A stretch of 64,000 nt of DNA from NCBI RefSeq assembly GCF_036245475.1, contig NZ_BTPM01000001.1, positions 3,286,001 through 3,350,000 of the forward strand, in the 5' to 3' direction. Below are positions 18,190 to 28,082 of this stretch, one piece after another (the stretch's first letter is position 1; each line of letters begins with the position of its first letter). The stretch comes from Vibrio sp. 10N (lineage in GTDB: Bacteria > Pseudomonadota > Gammaproteobacteria > Enterobacterales > Vibrionaceae). Position numbers and translations under genes: made by a program. The notes below the pieces were generated by a model that was given only the letters and a program-made list of their open reading frames with translations, ran no database searches and was not told the origin of the DNA.

Positions 18190-20170
18190 GTCATCCCCTT
18201 GAAAAAGGGGATCTCATAAAGCGCGCTGTGAGGTTAAGTGCGCTTTGGATGTAACGTTATTATGTAGGAAGTCACTCGCTTTACGAGATCCTCACTTTCG
18301 TGAGGATGACGGGAGTATGAGAGGATGGCGGTTTGTTTTGGTTTTATCGTGCACAATAATCAAAGCTGTACACTCGTCATCCCCTTGAAAAGGGGATCTC
18401 ATGAAGCGCGCTGTGAGGTTAAGTGCGCTTTGGATGTAACGTTATGATTAAGCGAGTCACTCGCTTTACGAGATCCTCACTTTCGTGAGGATGACGAGAG
18501 TATGAGAGGATGGCGGTTTGTTTTGGTTTTATCGTGCACAATAATCAAAGCTGTACACTCGTCATCCCCTTGAAAAAGGGGATCTCATGAAGCGCGCTGT
18601 GAGGTTAAGTGCGCTTTGGATGTAACGTTATTATTAAGCAAGTCACTCGCTTTACGAGATCCTCACTTTCGTGAGGATGACGAGAGTATGAGAGGATGGC
18701 GGTTTGTTTTGGTTTTATCGTGCACAATAATCAAAGCTGTACACTCGTCATCCCCTTGAAAAAGGGGATCTCATGAAGCGCGCTGTGAGGTTAAGTGCGC
18801 TTTGGATGTAACGTTATTATTAAGCAAGTCACTCGCTTTACGAGATCCTCACTTTCGTGAGGATGACGAGAGCATGAGAGGATGGCGGTTTGTTTTGGTT
18901 TTATCGTGCACAATAATCAAAGCTGTACACTCGTCATCCCCTTGAAAAGGGGATCTCATGAAGCGCGCTGTGAGGTTAAGTGCGCTTTGGATGTAACGTT
19001 ATTATTAAGCAAGTCACTCGCTTTACGAGATCCTCACTTTCGTGAGGATGACGAGAGTATGAGAGGATGGCGGTTTGTTTTGGTTTTATCGTGCACAATA
19101 ATCAAAGCTGTACACTCGTCATCCCCTTGAAAAAGGGGATCTCATGAAGCGCGCTGTGAGGTTAAGTGCGCTTTGGATGTAACGTTATTATTAAGCAAGT
19201 CACTCGCTTTACGAGATCCTCACTTTCGTGAGGATGACGAGAGTATGAGAGGATGGCGGTTTGTTTTGGTTTTATCGTGCACAATAATCAAAGCTGTACA
19301 CTCGTCATCCCCTTGAAAAAGGGGATCTCATGAAGCGCGCTGTGAGGTTAAGTGCGCTTTGGATGTAACGTTATTATTAAGCAAGTCACTCGCTTTACGA
19401 GATCCTCACTTTCGTGAGGATGACGAGAGTATGAGAGGATGGCGGTTTGTTTTGGTTTTATCGTGCACAATAATCAAAGCTGTACACTCGTCATCCCCTT
19501 GAAAAAGGGGATCTCATGAAGCGCGCTGTGAGGTTAAGTGCGCTTTGGATGTAACGTTATTATTAAGCAAGTCACTCGCTTTACGAGATCCTCACTTTCG
19601 TGAGGATGACGAGAGTATGAGAGGATGGCGGTTTGTTTTGGTTTTATCGTGCACAATAATCAAAGCTGTACACTCGTCATCCCCTTGAAAAAGGGGATCT
19701 CATGAAGCGCGCTGTGAGGTTAAGTGCGCTTTGGATGTAACGTTATTATTAAGCAAGTCACTCGCTTTACGAGATCCTCACTTTCGTGAGGATGACGAGA
19801 GTATGAGAGGATGGCGGTTTGTTTTGGTTTTATCGTGCACAATAATCAAAGCTGTACACTCGTCATCCCCTTGAAAAAGGGGATCTCATGAAGCGCGCTG
19901 TGAGGTTAAGTGCGCTTTGGATGTAACGTTATTATTAAGCAAATCACTCGCTTTACGAGATCCTCACTTTCGTGAGGATGACGAGAGTATGAGAGGATGG
20001 CGGTTTGTTTTGGTTTTATCGTGCACAATAATCAAAGCTGTACACTCGTCATCCCCTTGAAAAAGGGGATCTCATGAAGCGCGCTGTGAGGTTAAGTGCG
20101 CTTTGGATGTAACGTTATTATGTAGGAAGTCACTCGCTTTACGAGATCCTCACTTTCGTGAGGATGACGG
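18190..20170 (+). repeat. array of 11 tandem two-hairpin palindromic units (about 186 bp period)
   Basis: Eleven near-identical units begin with GTCATCCCCTTG at 18190, 18376, 18561, 18747, 18933, 19118, 19304, 19490, 19676, 19862 and 20048. Each unit has a first arm (GTCATCCCC, TTGAAAA(A), GGGGATCTC), about 70 bp of middle sequence, a second arm (GAGATCCTCAC, TTTC, GTGAGGATGAC) and a spacer of about 60 bp. Outer ends GTCATCC/GGATGAC are inverted repeats. Units 1 and 11 share the variant ATTATGTAGGAAGTC, while inner units have ATTATTAAGCAAGTC, which suggests internal amplification. There is no convincing gene in the gap 18134-20246. Confidence 0.97.
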
Positions 20171-20246
20171 GAGTAAGAGAGGATGACGAGGATATATAGG
20201 GATGACGTACGCAGGTGATTAAGCCGCTAAGAGAGATATATTTTAA

Positions 20247-22016
20247 ATGAACATTCTTATGGCTCTGTCCCAACTCGAAGTGACTGGGGCTGAGGTTTAC
20301 GCTACTACGGTAGGTAATGAACTGACAGCTCGGGGCCATAATGTGTTTTATGTCTCTGACACCCTAACCAAGCCACACAACGGCGATTTTTTCTCACTGC
20401 GTTTTAATAAGCGCAGTGTGCCGCGCCGTTTTTGGCACGTGGGCTATCTGATTTATCTCATCAAAAAGCACAACATCCAGCTGGTGCATGCCCATTCACG
20501 CGCTTCAAGCTGGAGCTGTCATGTAGCTTGTAAAATCACCAACACACCGATGGTCACAACCGTACACGGTCGCCAACCTGTGCACGCCTCCCGTAAGAAG
20601 TTTCACGCGATGGGCGATAAAGCTCTGCCTGTATGTGAAGCCATTCGTGATCAGCTCCATAACGACTTGGCGGTACCATTAGAACAGATGGAAGTCAGTC
20701 GTAACGGTATTGAAACCGACAAGTTTCAGTGGCTGGGCGCCCCGCAAAATACCAAACCGGTTGTCACCATTGTTGGTCGCTTAAGCGGTCCAAAAGGTGA
20801 GCTCTGCTATCGCCTACTCGATGAGTGTTTGGATGCTGAAAAGTACGACATTCGAGTCGTCACGGGCTCTAAGTTTGAGTCACGATTTGAAAGGTTTTCA
20901 TCAAGCGTCAACTTTGTGGGCTACACCGATGATGTACCAGCCATGCTTGGTGAAGCGGATTTAGTCATAGGTGCTGGCCGAGTTGCCATGGAAGCGCTGC
21001 TTTGCGGCAGACCGACACTGGCGATTGGTGAAGCGACGTGCATTGGCATTGTCGATGAAAACAATGTCGATAACGCCATGGCAACGAACTTTGGTGATAT
21101 TGGCCCTGTCGATCTCGATATCGACTTTACCCAAATTGCTGCTCTGGTCGAAAAGGGGCTAAACAGTTCGCATTGCTCGCAAACCACCAGCGATACTATT
21201 CGAGGCAACTACAGCCTTACCAACATCGTTGATGATATCGAACGTATTTACCAAGATGTCTACGTTACGACGCTCAAGCGTGAAATGCCGGTCATCATGT
21301 ACCACCGTTTTATCAAAGACGACAGTGGCAAAGGCGTCCACGGTACCTATCTGCATATTGATATGTTCGATAAGCATATGGCGCTACTCAAAAAGATGGG
21401 CTTTGAGACGTTAACATTCGAAGACTTACAAGATGGCCGCCTCATCAGACGTTTAGAAGCCAACAAGCGCTATATCATGCTGACTGTCGATGATGGTTAC
21501 GTTGATAACCTAGAACTCATGCTTCCAGTTTTGCAAAAGTATGACTTTAAAGCAGTGGTGTACGTGGTGACTGGCGAAACCTTTAATCGTTGGGATGTTG
21601 AGAATCCATCCAACCCTGAGAAATCTGTACCTCTGATGAATGCAAAGCAAGTCAAACTATTGGCCGAGTCTGGGCACATCGAGATTGGCGGTCACACCCT
21701 CACTCACCCGAAACTTGATACCTTGAGCGATGAACAGCAGCGTTTTGAAATCGTCGAAAACAAGAAAGCGCTTGAATCAACCTTGGGTAAAACGCTCACC
21801 TCATTCGCTTACCCATTTGGTGAGCACAATCAAGCCTCTAAGCAAATTGCCAAGGAAGCGGGCTATCAATATGCGGTCGCCACCAATTCCGGGCCATTGG
21901 CGTTTCATCAAGACCCGTATCAGATCCGCCGTATTGCGATTTTCCCGAAAACCGATGTATTTGGTCTGTGGCGAAAAGTTCGCGGCAATTACCTATTTAG
22001 AAAAGTGAAATCATGA
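20247..22016 (+). CDS. fused GT4-type glycosyltransferase / NodB-type polysaccharide deacetylase
   Basis: A 589-residue fusion. Residues 1-340 are a GT-B glycosyltransferase of the GT4 type (LVHAHSRASSW, TTVHGRQPVH, SRNGIETDKF, and a donor-side GAGRVAMEALLCGRPTLAIGE). Residues about 345-589 are a carbohydrate esterase family 4 deacetylase, with TVDDGYVDN (motif 1), GGHTLTHPKL (metal-binding His pair) and AYPFGEHN (motif 3). It likely adds a core sugar and removes an N-acetyl group, perhaps from the same residue; this is inference. No signal peptide is present, so deacetylation would be cytosolic. It overlaps waaF by four bases (ATGA). Confidence 0.85.
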   Translation: MNILMALSQLEVTGAEVYATTVGNELTARGHNVFYVSDTLTKPHNGDFFSLRFNKRSVPRRFWHVGYLIYLIKKHNIQLVHAHSRASSWSCHVACKITNTPMVTTVHGRQPVHASRKKFHAMGDKALPVCEAIRDQLHNDLAVPLEQMEVSRNGIETDKFQWLGAPQNTKPVVTIVGRLSGPKGELCYRLLDECLDAEKYDIRVVTGSKFESRFERFSSSVNFVGYTDDVPAMLGEADLVIGAGRVAMEALLCGRPTLAIGEATCIGIVDENNVDNAMATNFGDIGPVDLDIDFTQIAALVEKGLNSSHCSQTTSDTIRGNYSLTNIVDDIERIYQDVYVTTLKREMPVIMYHRFIKDDSGKGVHGTYLHIDMFDKHMALLKKMGFETLTFEDLQDGRLIRRLEANKRYIMLTVDDGYVDNLELMLPVLQKYDFKAVVYVVTGETFNRWDVENPSNPEKSVPLMNAKQVKLLAESGHIEIGGHTLTHPKLDTLSDEQQRFEIVENKKALESTLGKTLTSFAYPFGEHNQASKQIAKEAGYQYAVATNSGPLAFHQDPYQIRRIAIFPKTDVFGLWRKVRGNYLFRKVKS

Positions 22017-23026
22017 AGATCCTAGTCATAGGCCCCTCATGGGTCGGCGATATGGTTATGTCGCAAAGTCTCTACATTGAGCTCAAAACACGCTACCCAG
22101 ATGCGACTATTGATGTGCTTGCTCCTGCCTGGTGCGAACCGATTCTTGCCAGAATGCCGCAAGTGAATCGCTCGATTGAAATGCCTATTGGGCATGGTGC
22201 TTTTGATTTAAAAGGGCGTTGGCGAATTGGCAGACAGCTCAAGCAGCAAGGCTATACGCACGCCTATGTACTACCCAACTCTGCAAAGTCTGCGTTAATA
22301 CCACTGTTTGCGGGTATCCCTAATCGAATCGGCTGGAAAGGCGAGAGTCGTTATGGCTTGCTCACAGACTTACGCCCTAACAAACGTATTTTTCAATATT
22401 ATGTGGAACGATTTGTCGCACTCGCGAGTCCAAAAGACGCCATGTTGGATGAAGTACGCTTGGAGACCTGCCCGCGACCTAAGCTATCGGTGGATGAGCG
22501 TGTTCAAAAACAAACGCTGGCGAAGTTCTCGCTAACCAACGACAGAGTGGCGATTGGCATGTGTCCTGGTGCTGAGTTTGGTCCAGCGAAACGCTGGCCA
22601 GATGCGCACTACGCCAAGGTAGCACAACATGCCATAGACAATGGTAACCAAGTTTGGCTATTCGGCTCGGCAAAAGATCGCGAAGTGACGGAAAAAATTC
22701 GCAATGCTCTGACGCCAGAGGCGCAGCAACATTGTTATAACGTGGCGGGTAACACTTCGCTTATTGAAGCGGTGGATTTACTGGCGGCTTGCAATACCGT
22801 GATCAGTAACGATTCCGGGCTCATGCACGTATCGGCAGCCGTGGGGTGTAATATAGTGGCAATTTATGGCTCGAGCTCACCAGACTATACACCTCCTCTC
22901 GGTGAGCGTGTACAGATCGTAAATACTGATATAGAGTGTCGACCGTGCTTTAAGCGTGAGTGTCCTCTGGGGCATATGAATTGCTTAAAACAGCTCGAAC
23001 CCGATATGGTTATCGCTAAGTTATAG
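22013..23026 (+). CDS. waaF: LPS heptosyltransferase II
   Basis: A GT9 protein of 337 residues. MKILVIGPSWVGDMVMSQSLY at the N terminus is diagnostic of WaaF, as are CPGAEFGPAKRWP (ADP-heptose binding) and SNDSGLMHVSAAVGCNIVAIYGSSSPDYTPPL, which is seen as two segments. It adds the second heptose of the LPS inner core at the cytosolic face of the inner membrane. Start ATG 22013 overlaps the upstream stop. Confidence 0.95.
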   Translation: MKILVIGPSWVGDMVMSQSLYIELKTRYPDATIDVLAPAWCEPILARMPQVNRSIEMPIGHGAFDLKGRWRIGRQLKQQGYTHAYVLPNSAKSALIPLFAGIPNRIGWKGESRYGLLTDLRPNKRIFQYYVERFVALASPKDAMLDEVRLETCPRPKLSVDERVQKQTLAKFSLTNDRVAIGMCPGAEFGPAKRWPDAHYAKVAQHAIDNGNQVWLFGSAKDREVTEKIRNALTPEAQQHCYNVAGNTSLIEAVDLLAACNTVISNDSGLMHVSAAVGCNIVAIYGSSSPDYTPPLGERVQIVNTDIECRPCFKRECPLGHMNCLKQLEPDMVIAKL

Positions 23027-23106
23027 TACATCAAACCATTTGCTCTAGAGGCTATATCAAAACCATAGAGCAGCCAGTTTTCAAGAATCAGGATTATTAA
23101 GCGGTT

Positions 23107-23952
23107 ATGTCTGCTAAGCATTACGACAACACGGACAACAGTGCGACCATTGAAGTCATCATGGCCGCCTACAACAATGTGCGAGATATGCGATTGGTGT
23201 TCGAGGGGTATTTGCGTCAAACCGATACCGACTTTTCTCTTTGTGTGACTGACGATGGTTCAGGACCAGAAGTGAAAGCCCTAGTGGATGTCTATCGTGC
23301 TCTTGGCTTGAATATTCGCCACCTTTGGCAAGAAGACAAAGGCTACCGTCGAGCACTGGCGTTAAACAAAGCCATTGCCAGTTCACAGTGTGACTTTATT
23401 ATCATGACGGACAACGATTGCATCCCTTCACAGTACTTTATCGAAGATTATCGACAAAGGCTTGGTCGCGACACCATGCTATTTGGTCGTAGAGTCGACT
23501 TGTACCAAGGTGCTAGTCAGCTTATCCGTGAACATAACGTGGCTTTAAAGCAGACCGAATCCGTATTTTGGCTGTTAAGCCAAGCACTAAAAAAAGGGTT
23601 AAAGCGACCAGAAATGGCTATCAGGTTTCCAGAACCTATCCTTAAATATTGGAACCGAAAACCTCGAGGGGCTATTGGTGCTAACCTAGCCGTGCCACGT
23701 CATGCTCTGCTTGAAGTAAATGGCTTTGATGCGGATTACGAAGGCTACGGCATGGAAGAAACCGACCTCGTGTGGCGCTTAGAAAAGTGGGGGCTTAAAC
23801 CTAAAACGGTACTCGGGCGCTGTGCCCTATTCCATCTCTACCACAAAGAGAAACAGCAAGGCCCTGAAGCCATGCAAATGTTCGAGCAAAAGAAAAAGCT
23901 GAATTTAACGCGCTGCTTAAATGGCATCGACCAAATTAGAGAAACCGAATGA
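23107..23952 (+). CDS. family 2 glycosyltransferase (LPS core), paralogue of the gene at 30749
   Basis: A GT-A glycosyltransferase of 281 residues. It has VIMAAYNNVRDMRLV, then CVTDDGSG, then MTDNDCIPSQYF with the metal-binding D-x-D-like DND, and C-terminal GANLAVPRHALLEVNGFD and GYGMEETDLVWRL, which resemble the galactosyltransferase C-terminal domain. It is clearly related along its length to the minus-strand protein at 30749-31564. Specificity is unknown. Its last bases overlap the next start (ATGA at 23949). Confidence 0.85.
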   Translation: MSAKHYDNTDNSATIEVIMAAYNNVRDMRLVFEGYLRQTDTDFSLCVTDDGSGPEVKALVDVYRALGLNIRHLWQEDKGYRRALALNKAIASSQCDFIIMTDNDCIPSQYFIEDYRQRLGRDTMLFGRRVDLYQGASQLIREHNVALKQTESVFWLLSQALKKGLKRPEMAIRFPEPILKYWNRKPRGAIGANLAVPRHALLEVNGFDADYEGYGMEETDLVWRLEKWGLKPKTVLGRCALFHLYHKEKQQGPEAMQMFEQKKKLNLTRCLNGIDQIRETE

Positions 23953-24929
23953 CAGAACACAACCCGACCATCTCCATCATCTGCCCTTGCTACAACGAAG
24001 AGCAAGTGGTGGGCTTGTTTATGGAACGCATCACCACGGTTTTACAGCAAACTGAGTATGACTATGAGGTGATTCTTATCAACGATGGTAGTAAAGACAA
24101 TACGCTGTCAGTGATTAAAGAGCTTCAACAGCAAGATGGGCACATTCGTGTCGTTAACCTATCGAGAAACTTCGGTAAAGAAGCGGCATTAACCGCTGGT
24201 ATTGACCTTGCGCGCGGCGAAGTATTGATCCCGATCGATGCTGATCTGCAAGATCCACCTGAACTCATTCATGACTTTCTTGAGAAATGGCAAGAAGGCT
24301 ATGACGTGGTTGTCGCAAAACGAGCCGATCGCAGCACAGATTCTTGGGCGAAAAAGTTTACCGCTGAGATGTTTTATAAGTTTCATAATGCGGTTGCTCA
24401 GGTCGACATTCCCGAGAACGTGGGTGATTTTCGTCTCATTAACCGTCGAGTGGTCAATGCCATTCAGTTGCTACCCGAAAACCAGCGTTTTATGAAAGGT
24501 ATCTTCTCTTGGGTTGGTTTTAAAACCGCCGTGGTTGAATACAAGCGTGAAGCACGCGAAGCCGGTGAAACCAGTTTTAATGGTTGGAAACTGTGGAACT
24601 TTGCTCTTGATGGCATTACCAGCTTCAGCACTGCGCCGCTGCGTATTTGGCTCTATATTGGCTCGTTCATCTCGGCACTTGCCTTCATCTACGGCAGTTT
24701 CACGGTAATAAAGACCCTTATCTACGGTATTGATGCTCCTGGTTATGCCTCGACCATCACCATTATGCTATTCCTTGGTGGTGTGCAGCTTATCGGTATT
24801 GGCGTTATGGGTGAATACATAGGGCGTCTCTACATGGAGTCGAAGCGTAGGCCCACCTATATCATTGAAGAAGATAGTATTGGCTCGCCGAGCGCAATCA
24901 AACAGCAAAATGATGATTCGAGTCAGTAA
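23949..24929 (+). CDS. GtrB/ArnC-like polyprenyl-phosphate glycosyltransferase
   Basis: A 326-residue GT2 enzyme of the DPM1/GtrB class: SIICPCYNEEQVVGLFM, LINDGSKDNTL, IDADLQDPPELI with the DAD metal site, and NVGDFRLINRRVV. Two C-terminal transmembrane helices follow (about residues 230-300). Such enzymes move a hexose or aminosugar from a nucleotide donor to undecaprenyl phosphate on the cytosolic side. It is followed by a GtrA-like flippase and a large membrane protein, the gene order of gtr modification cassettes. Confidence 0.88.
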   Translation: MTEHNPTISIICPCYNEEQVVGLFMERITTVLQQTEYDYEVILINDGSKDNTLSVIKELQQQDGHIRVVNLSRNFGKEAALTAGIDLARGEVLIPIDADLQDPPELIHDFLEKWQEGYDVVVAKRADRSTDSWAKKFTAEMFYKFHNAVAQVDIPENVGDFRLINRRVVNAIQLLPENQRFMKGIFSWVGFKTAVVEYKREAREAGETSFNGWKLWNFALDGITSFSTAPLRIWLYIGSFISALAFIYGSFTVIKTLIYGIDAPGYASTITIMLFLGGVQLIGIGVMGEYIGRLYMESKRRPTYIIEEDSIGSPSAIKQQNDDSSQ

Positions 24930-24931
24930 AC

Positions 24932-25336
24932 ATGAAGTCAATGTTAGACCGACTGCTTGAGTACCGTCTTGTCCGTTTCGCCCTGACGGGCGGAATGGCG
25001 ACAGCGATCCATATTGTTGTCGCGTTTAGCTTTATCCACTTAGTAAAAGACAATGTGCTGTACGCCAATATTCTCGGCTTCTCAATCGCTTTTATGTTCT
25101 CCTACTTCGCGCAGACAGTGTTGGTGTTCAGGCAAGAAGTAAATCTTCGCAATGCACTAAGGTTTTTTATGGTGCAATTTGGCGCACTGATGATTTCACA
25201 AGCGATAAGCGAGCTGTTCTCCGACTGGAACAGCTATATTCGAGTGCTGATGGTCGTCGTTATATTGCCCATCATCACCTATCTTATTCATAAAGTGTGG
25301 ACCTACTCCGGCTCCTCAGAATCCACACCTCACTAA
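24932..25336 (+). CDS. GtrA-family membrane protein (putative lipid-linked sugar flippase)
   Basis: A 134-residue protein with four hydrophobic helices and the GtrA-family N terminus (LVRFALTGGMATAIHIVVAF, then NILGFSIAFMFSYFAQTVLVF). GtrA proteins are thought to turn undecaprenyl-linked sugars to the periplasmic face. It starts 2 bp after the gtrB-like stop and is followed 20 bp later by the third gene of the module. Confidence 0.88.
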   Translation: MKSMLDRLLEYRLVRFALTGGMATAIHIVVAFSFIHLVKDNVLYANILGFSIAFMFSYFAQTVLVFRQEVNLRNALRFFMVQFGALMISQAISELFSDWNSYIRVLMVVVILPIITYLIHKVWTYSGSSESTPH

Positions 25337-25356
25337 CCGCTCTAAAGAGTCTGATA

Positions 25357-26778
25357 ATGAACCAACATTCCATCGCAGAACGACATTTTCACTGGCTGTA
25401 CGCTTTGGGCTTTGCTGTAGGATTGCTGCTGACTTTCCTATACGCACAAAACCAAATCCTCACTGGCGATCAAACCCAAATGCTGTACAAGGGATACTTA
25501 GGTGCCTATCAAGATACCTGGTTAAGCTATGGTAATGCCGCGAGCGCCGTGGGTAATGTTCCGGGTTCACTATCGACGTGGCTGATTGGTGTGCCTTTGC
25601 TTGTTTGGGATTCGCCATGGTCGCCGATGGTGCTGTTGGTACTTCTGCGTATCGTCTCACTGGTACTACTTGATAATGTCATCAAAACCATGATGCCAGA
25701 GAAAAACAGCGCCTTAATGCGCTTATTGTTTCTCGCACTCTATTGGCTAAACCCATGGTTTTTATACGATAGCCTGCTTTATAACCCATCGTATCTTTGC
25801 CTGTTTGCCGCCATGCACCTTTGGTCGGCCTCCAAGATGCGCCTTGGTAAGTCCTTCGGCTATACCTTTGTCCACGTATTATCGATTGGACTCGCGATGC
25901 AGCTTCACTATTCATGGCCAATTTTGGCGGTGATTTCAGTGTACTTGTTCTATCGCCAAATGGGGCAGGTCTCTTGGTTTGGTGCTCTCGCCGCTGTAGC
26001 GGCTCTCCTACTTTCATTGGTGCCTTACTTCCAAGAATATGCGGTCAATGAAGAACTGACTCGCGAGAGCGACAGATACATTGGCTATGGCTTAGTGCAC
26101 GTTTATCCGGTTTTAAAAGCATTATTGTACTGGCTAAGATATGGCTCAATGCTGTTCTCAAACAAAGTCATTGCCTATGGTGAGTTTGATTGGTTAACAC
26201 AGATTGAATGGTTAAAGATTTCCGCTCTCGCACTATGGAAGACTCTCGTATTCCTAGTTGGCGCTATAACAGTTGTCATCTCTGCAAGATTGAACTGGCT
26301 TTGGTGGAAACGTGTTAAGCCCTTATGCTTGCGTGGCCGAGGTAAAGTCAATGGCCAACAATGGGTCGAATTGTATGCATTTGGCGCTGTTGTTGGTGTG
26401 CTAATCAGTGCTGCCCTGTCACCCATTACCTTCTCTTACTGGCACTTAATCATGGTGTATCCATTTGCCATTTTGCCAATCCTGATTGGCATTCACGCTA
26501 TATTGATTTCGAAACAGTCGGCACCTAGCAGCTCTACACCGACTAAGTTCAACGGTTTCGTGCAGCGCTATCGCTTAACATCACTCATCGCTACTTGGTT
26601 TACTGTGCGTGAAAAACGCGTACTGCTACTGAAGTTGGCGTTTGGTTATTTGCTGGCGCTCAACCTGCTTGCGTCTCACGACAGCATCAAATACTCCTAC
26701 GAGGCCGATTATGTGCAGCAAACCGAGCAATTTTTGCAGCAGCAATCACTCATTAGTCCGAACGTGAGACCGCAATGA
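25357..26778 (+). CDS. polytopic membrane protein, probable periplasmic GT-C glycosyltransferase of the gtr module
   Basis: A 473-residue protein with about 10-12 hydrophobic helices. An acidic loop after the first helix (NQILTGDQTQMLYKGYLG) is in the place where GT-C enzymes have their catalytic acidic residue. No close family is recognised, as is common for the third, serotype-specific gene of gtr cassettes. ATG 25357 is preferred to the in-frame upstream codon at 25297, which lies inside gtrA. It probably transfers the lipid-linked sugar to LPS core or O-antigen in the periplasm. Its stop overlaps waaA (ATGA). Confidence 0.7.
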   Translation: MNQHSIAERHFHWLYALGFAVGLLLTFLYAQNQILTGDQTQMLYKGYLGAYQDTWLSYGNAASAVGNVPGSLSTWLIGVPLLVWDSPWSPMVLLVLLRIVSLVLLDNVIKTMMPEKNSALMRLLFLALYWLNPWFLYDSLLYNPSYLCLFAAMHLWSASKMRLGKSFGYTFVHVLSIGLAMQLHYSWPILAVISVYLFYRQMGQVSWFGALAAVAALLLSLVPYFQEYAVNEELTRESDRYIGYGLVHVYPVLKALLYWLRYGSMLFSNKVIAYGEFDWLTQIEWLKISALALWKTLVFLVGAITVVISARLNWLWWKRVKPLCLRGRGKVNGQQWVELYAFGAVVGVLISAALSPITFSYWHLIMVYPFAILPILIGIHAILISKQSAPSSSTPTKFNGFVQRYRLTSLIATWFTVREKRVLLLKLAFGYLLALNLLASHDSIKYSYEADYVQQTEQFLQQQSLISPNVRPQ

Positions 26779-28082
26779 TCGTTCGTTTTGTTTATACATT
26801 ATTGCTAACCATCGTTGCGCCGCTGTTTCTGTATGGCTTATTCAAAGCCAAGCCAGGAAAACCAAGTGTGGGCAAGCGCTGGCGCGAACATTTTGGCTGG
26901 ACACCAAAGCTCGCAACCAGTGACAAACCGGTGGTGTGGTTTCATGCCGTCTCCGTGGGCGAAACGTTAGCCGTTACCCCACTCATTAAGCAGTTTGCTA
27001 GCGAAAATCCCGATACGCAAATCGTCATTACGACAACAACGCCAACTGGCGCCGAGCAAGCTGAAAAACTGAGTGACATTGCTACTCATCGCTACATGCC
27101 ACTCGATTTTGGTTTTGCGATAAAACGTTTTTTGCGCCTGATTAAGCCATCACAAATGGTCATTGTTGAAACCGAGCTTTGGCCAAATACGCTTCACATT
27201 GTCGCTAAAGCAGGTGTGCCTATCACTGTGATCAACGCTCGCTTGTCGGAGCGCTCTTGTCGTCGCTATCAAAAGGTCCAACCGCTATTCAATGTCATTG
27301 CCCCGACTATCTCGACCCTGTGCTGCCAGTTTGATGATGATGCGAGTCGCTTTGAACGTTTAGGTATAGCCCCAGAGCGTATTCAGGTGACAGGCTCAAT
27401 CAAATTCGACATACAGATTACTGATAAGCAGATAGAGCAAGGGAAAGCACTGCGCAAGCAACTTGGTCAAGACCGACCAGTCTGGATAGCAGCAAGTACC
27501 CATGATGGTGAGGATGAGCAGGTTTTAACTGTTCATAAACAGCTACTACAGAATCATCCCGAACTACTGCTTATTGTCGTGCCTAGACACCCCGAGCGCT
27601 TTGAGAGTGTTGCAAAGCTTTGCAAAGACCAAGGCTTTGGAGCGATGAAACGCACCGAGCTTAACTCTGTGCTATCAAGCGAAACCTCCGTTGTGCTTGG
27701 TAACACCATGGGCGAGATGATGTCCTACCTAGCAGCAAGCGATGTGTGCTTTATGGGAGGGAGTTTACTCGGTAAGAAAGTCGGTGGGCATAACCTACTA
27801 GAACCTGCCGCACTTGGTTTACCTGTTCTAACCGGTCCCAGCTACTTTAACTTTACTGATATTACCGAGCAATTGGTTGAGAACGATGGTGCTATTATTT
27901 GTCAGGATACAGAGCAAATATCGATTGCTGTTTCTAAGCTCATTGAGCAGTCATCACTTGCCACCGAAATGGGAATTGCTTGTAAACAAGTAGTGAATCG
28001 CAATCAAGGTGCATTAAGGCACACACTAGACCGTCTTTCTTCTTTTCATATTACAGAAAAAACGAACCCAAAATCACTATGA
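26775..28082 (+). CDS. waaA: Kdo transferase
   Basis: WaaA (KdtA), 435 residues, GT30. It adds Kdo to lipid IVA. An N-terminal membrane anchor (FVYTLLLTIVAPLFLYGLF) is followed by WFHAVSVGETLAVTPL with the catalytic Glu, ETELWPNTLH, TGSIKFD and the GGSLLGKKVGGHNLLEPAALG C-terminal donor site (seen in two parts). It overlaps both neighbours by four bases, so the run from 23949 to 29326 looks like one transcript. Whether it adds one or two Kdo residues cannot be read here, but a Kdo kinase gene nearby (kdkA) suggests the mono-Kdo, phosphorylated type known in vibrios. Confidence 0.96.
   Translation: MIVRFVYTLLLTIVAPLFLYGLFKAKPGKPSVGKRWREHFGWTPKLATSDKPVVWFHAVSVGETLAVTPLIKQFASENPDTQIVITTTTPTGAEQAEKLSDIATHRYMPLDFGFAIKRFLRLIKPSQMVIVETELWPNTLHIVAKAGVPITVINARLSERSCRRYQKVQPLFNVIAPTISTLCCQFDDDASRFERLGIAPERIQVTGSIKFDIQITDKQIEQGKALRKQLGQDRPVWIAASTHDGEDEQVLTVHKQLLQNHPELLLIVVPRHPERFESVAKLCKDQGFGAMKRTELNSVLSSETSVVLGNTMGEMMSYLAASDVCFMGGSLLGKKVGGHNLLEPAALGLPVLTGPSYFNFTDITEQLVENDGAIICQDTEQISIAVSKLIEQSSLATEMGIACKQVVNRNQGALRHTLDRLSSFHITEKTNPKSL

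Noticed and set aside
18882..19130. Open reading frame inside the 11-unit palindrome array
   Set aside because: It is made wholly of repeat sequence, appears in one register only and has no ribosome site or protein-like composition.
18190..20170. CRISPR array
   Set aside because: The whole 186-bp unit is repeated, so there are no unique spacers, and no cas genes are in the window.
18190..20170. Chromosomal integron (attC/VCR) cassette array
   Set aside because: There are no cassette genes, no integrase and no attC-type core sites; arms are simple REP-like hairpins.
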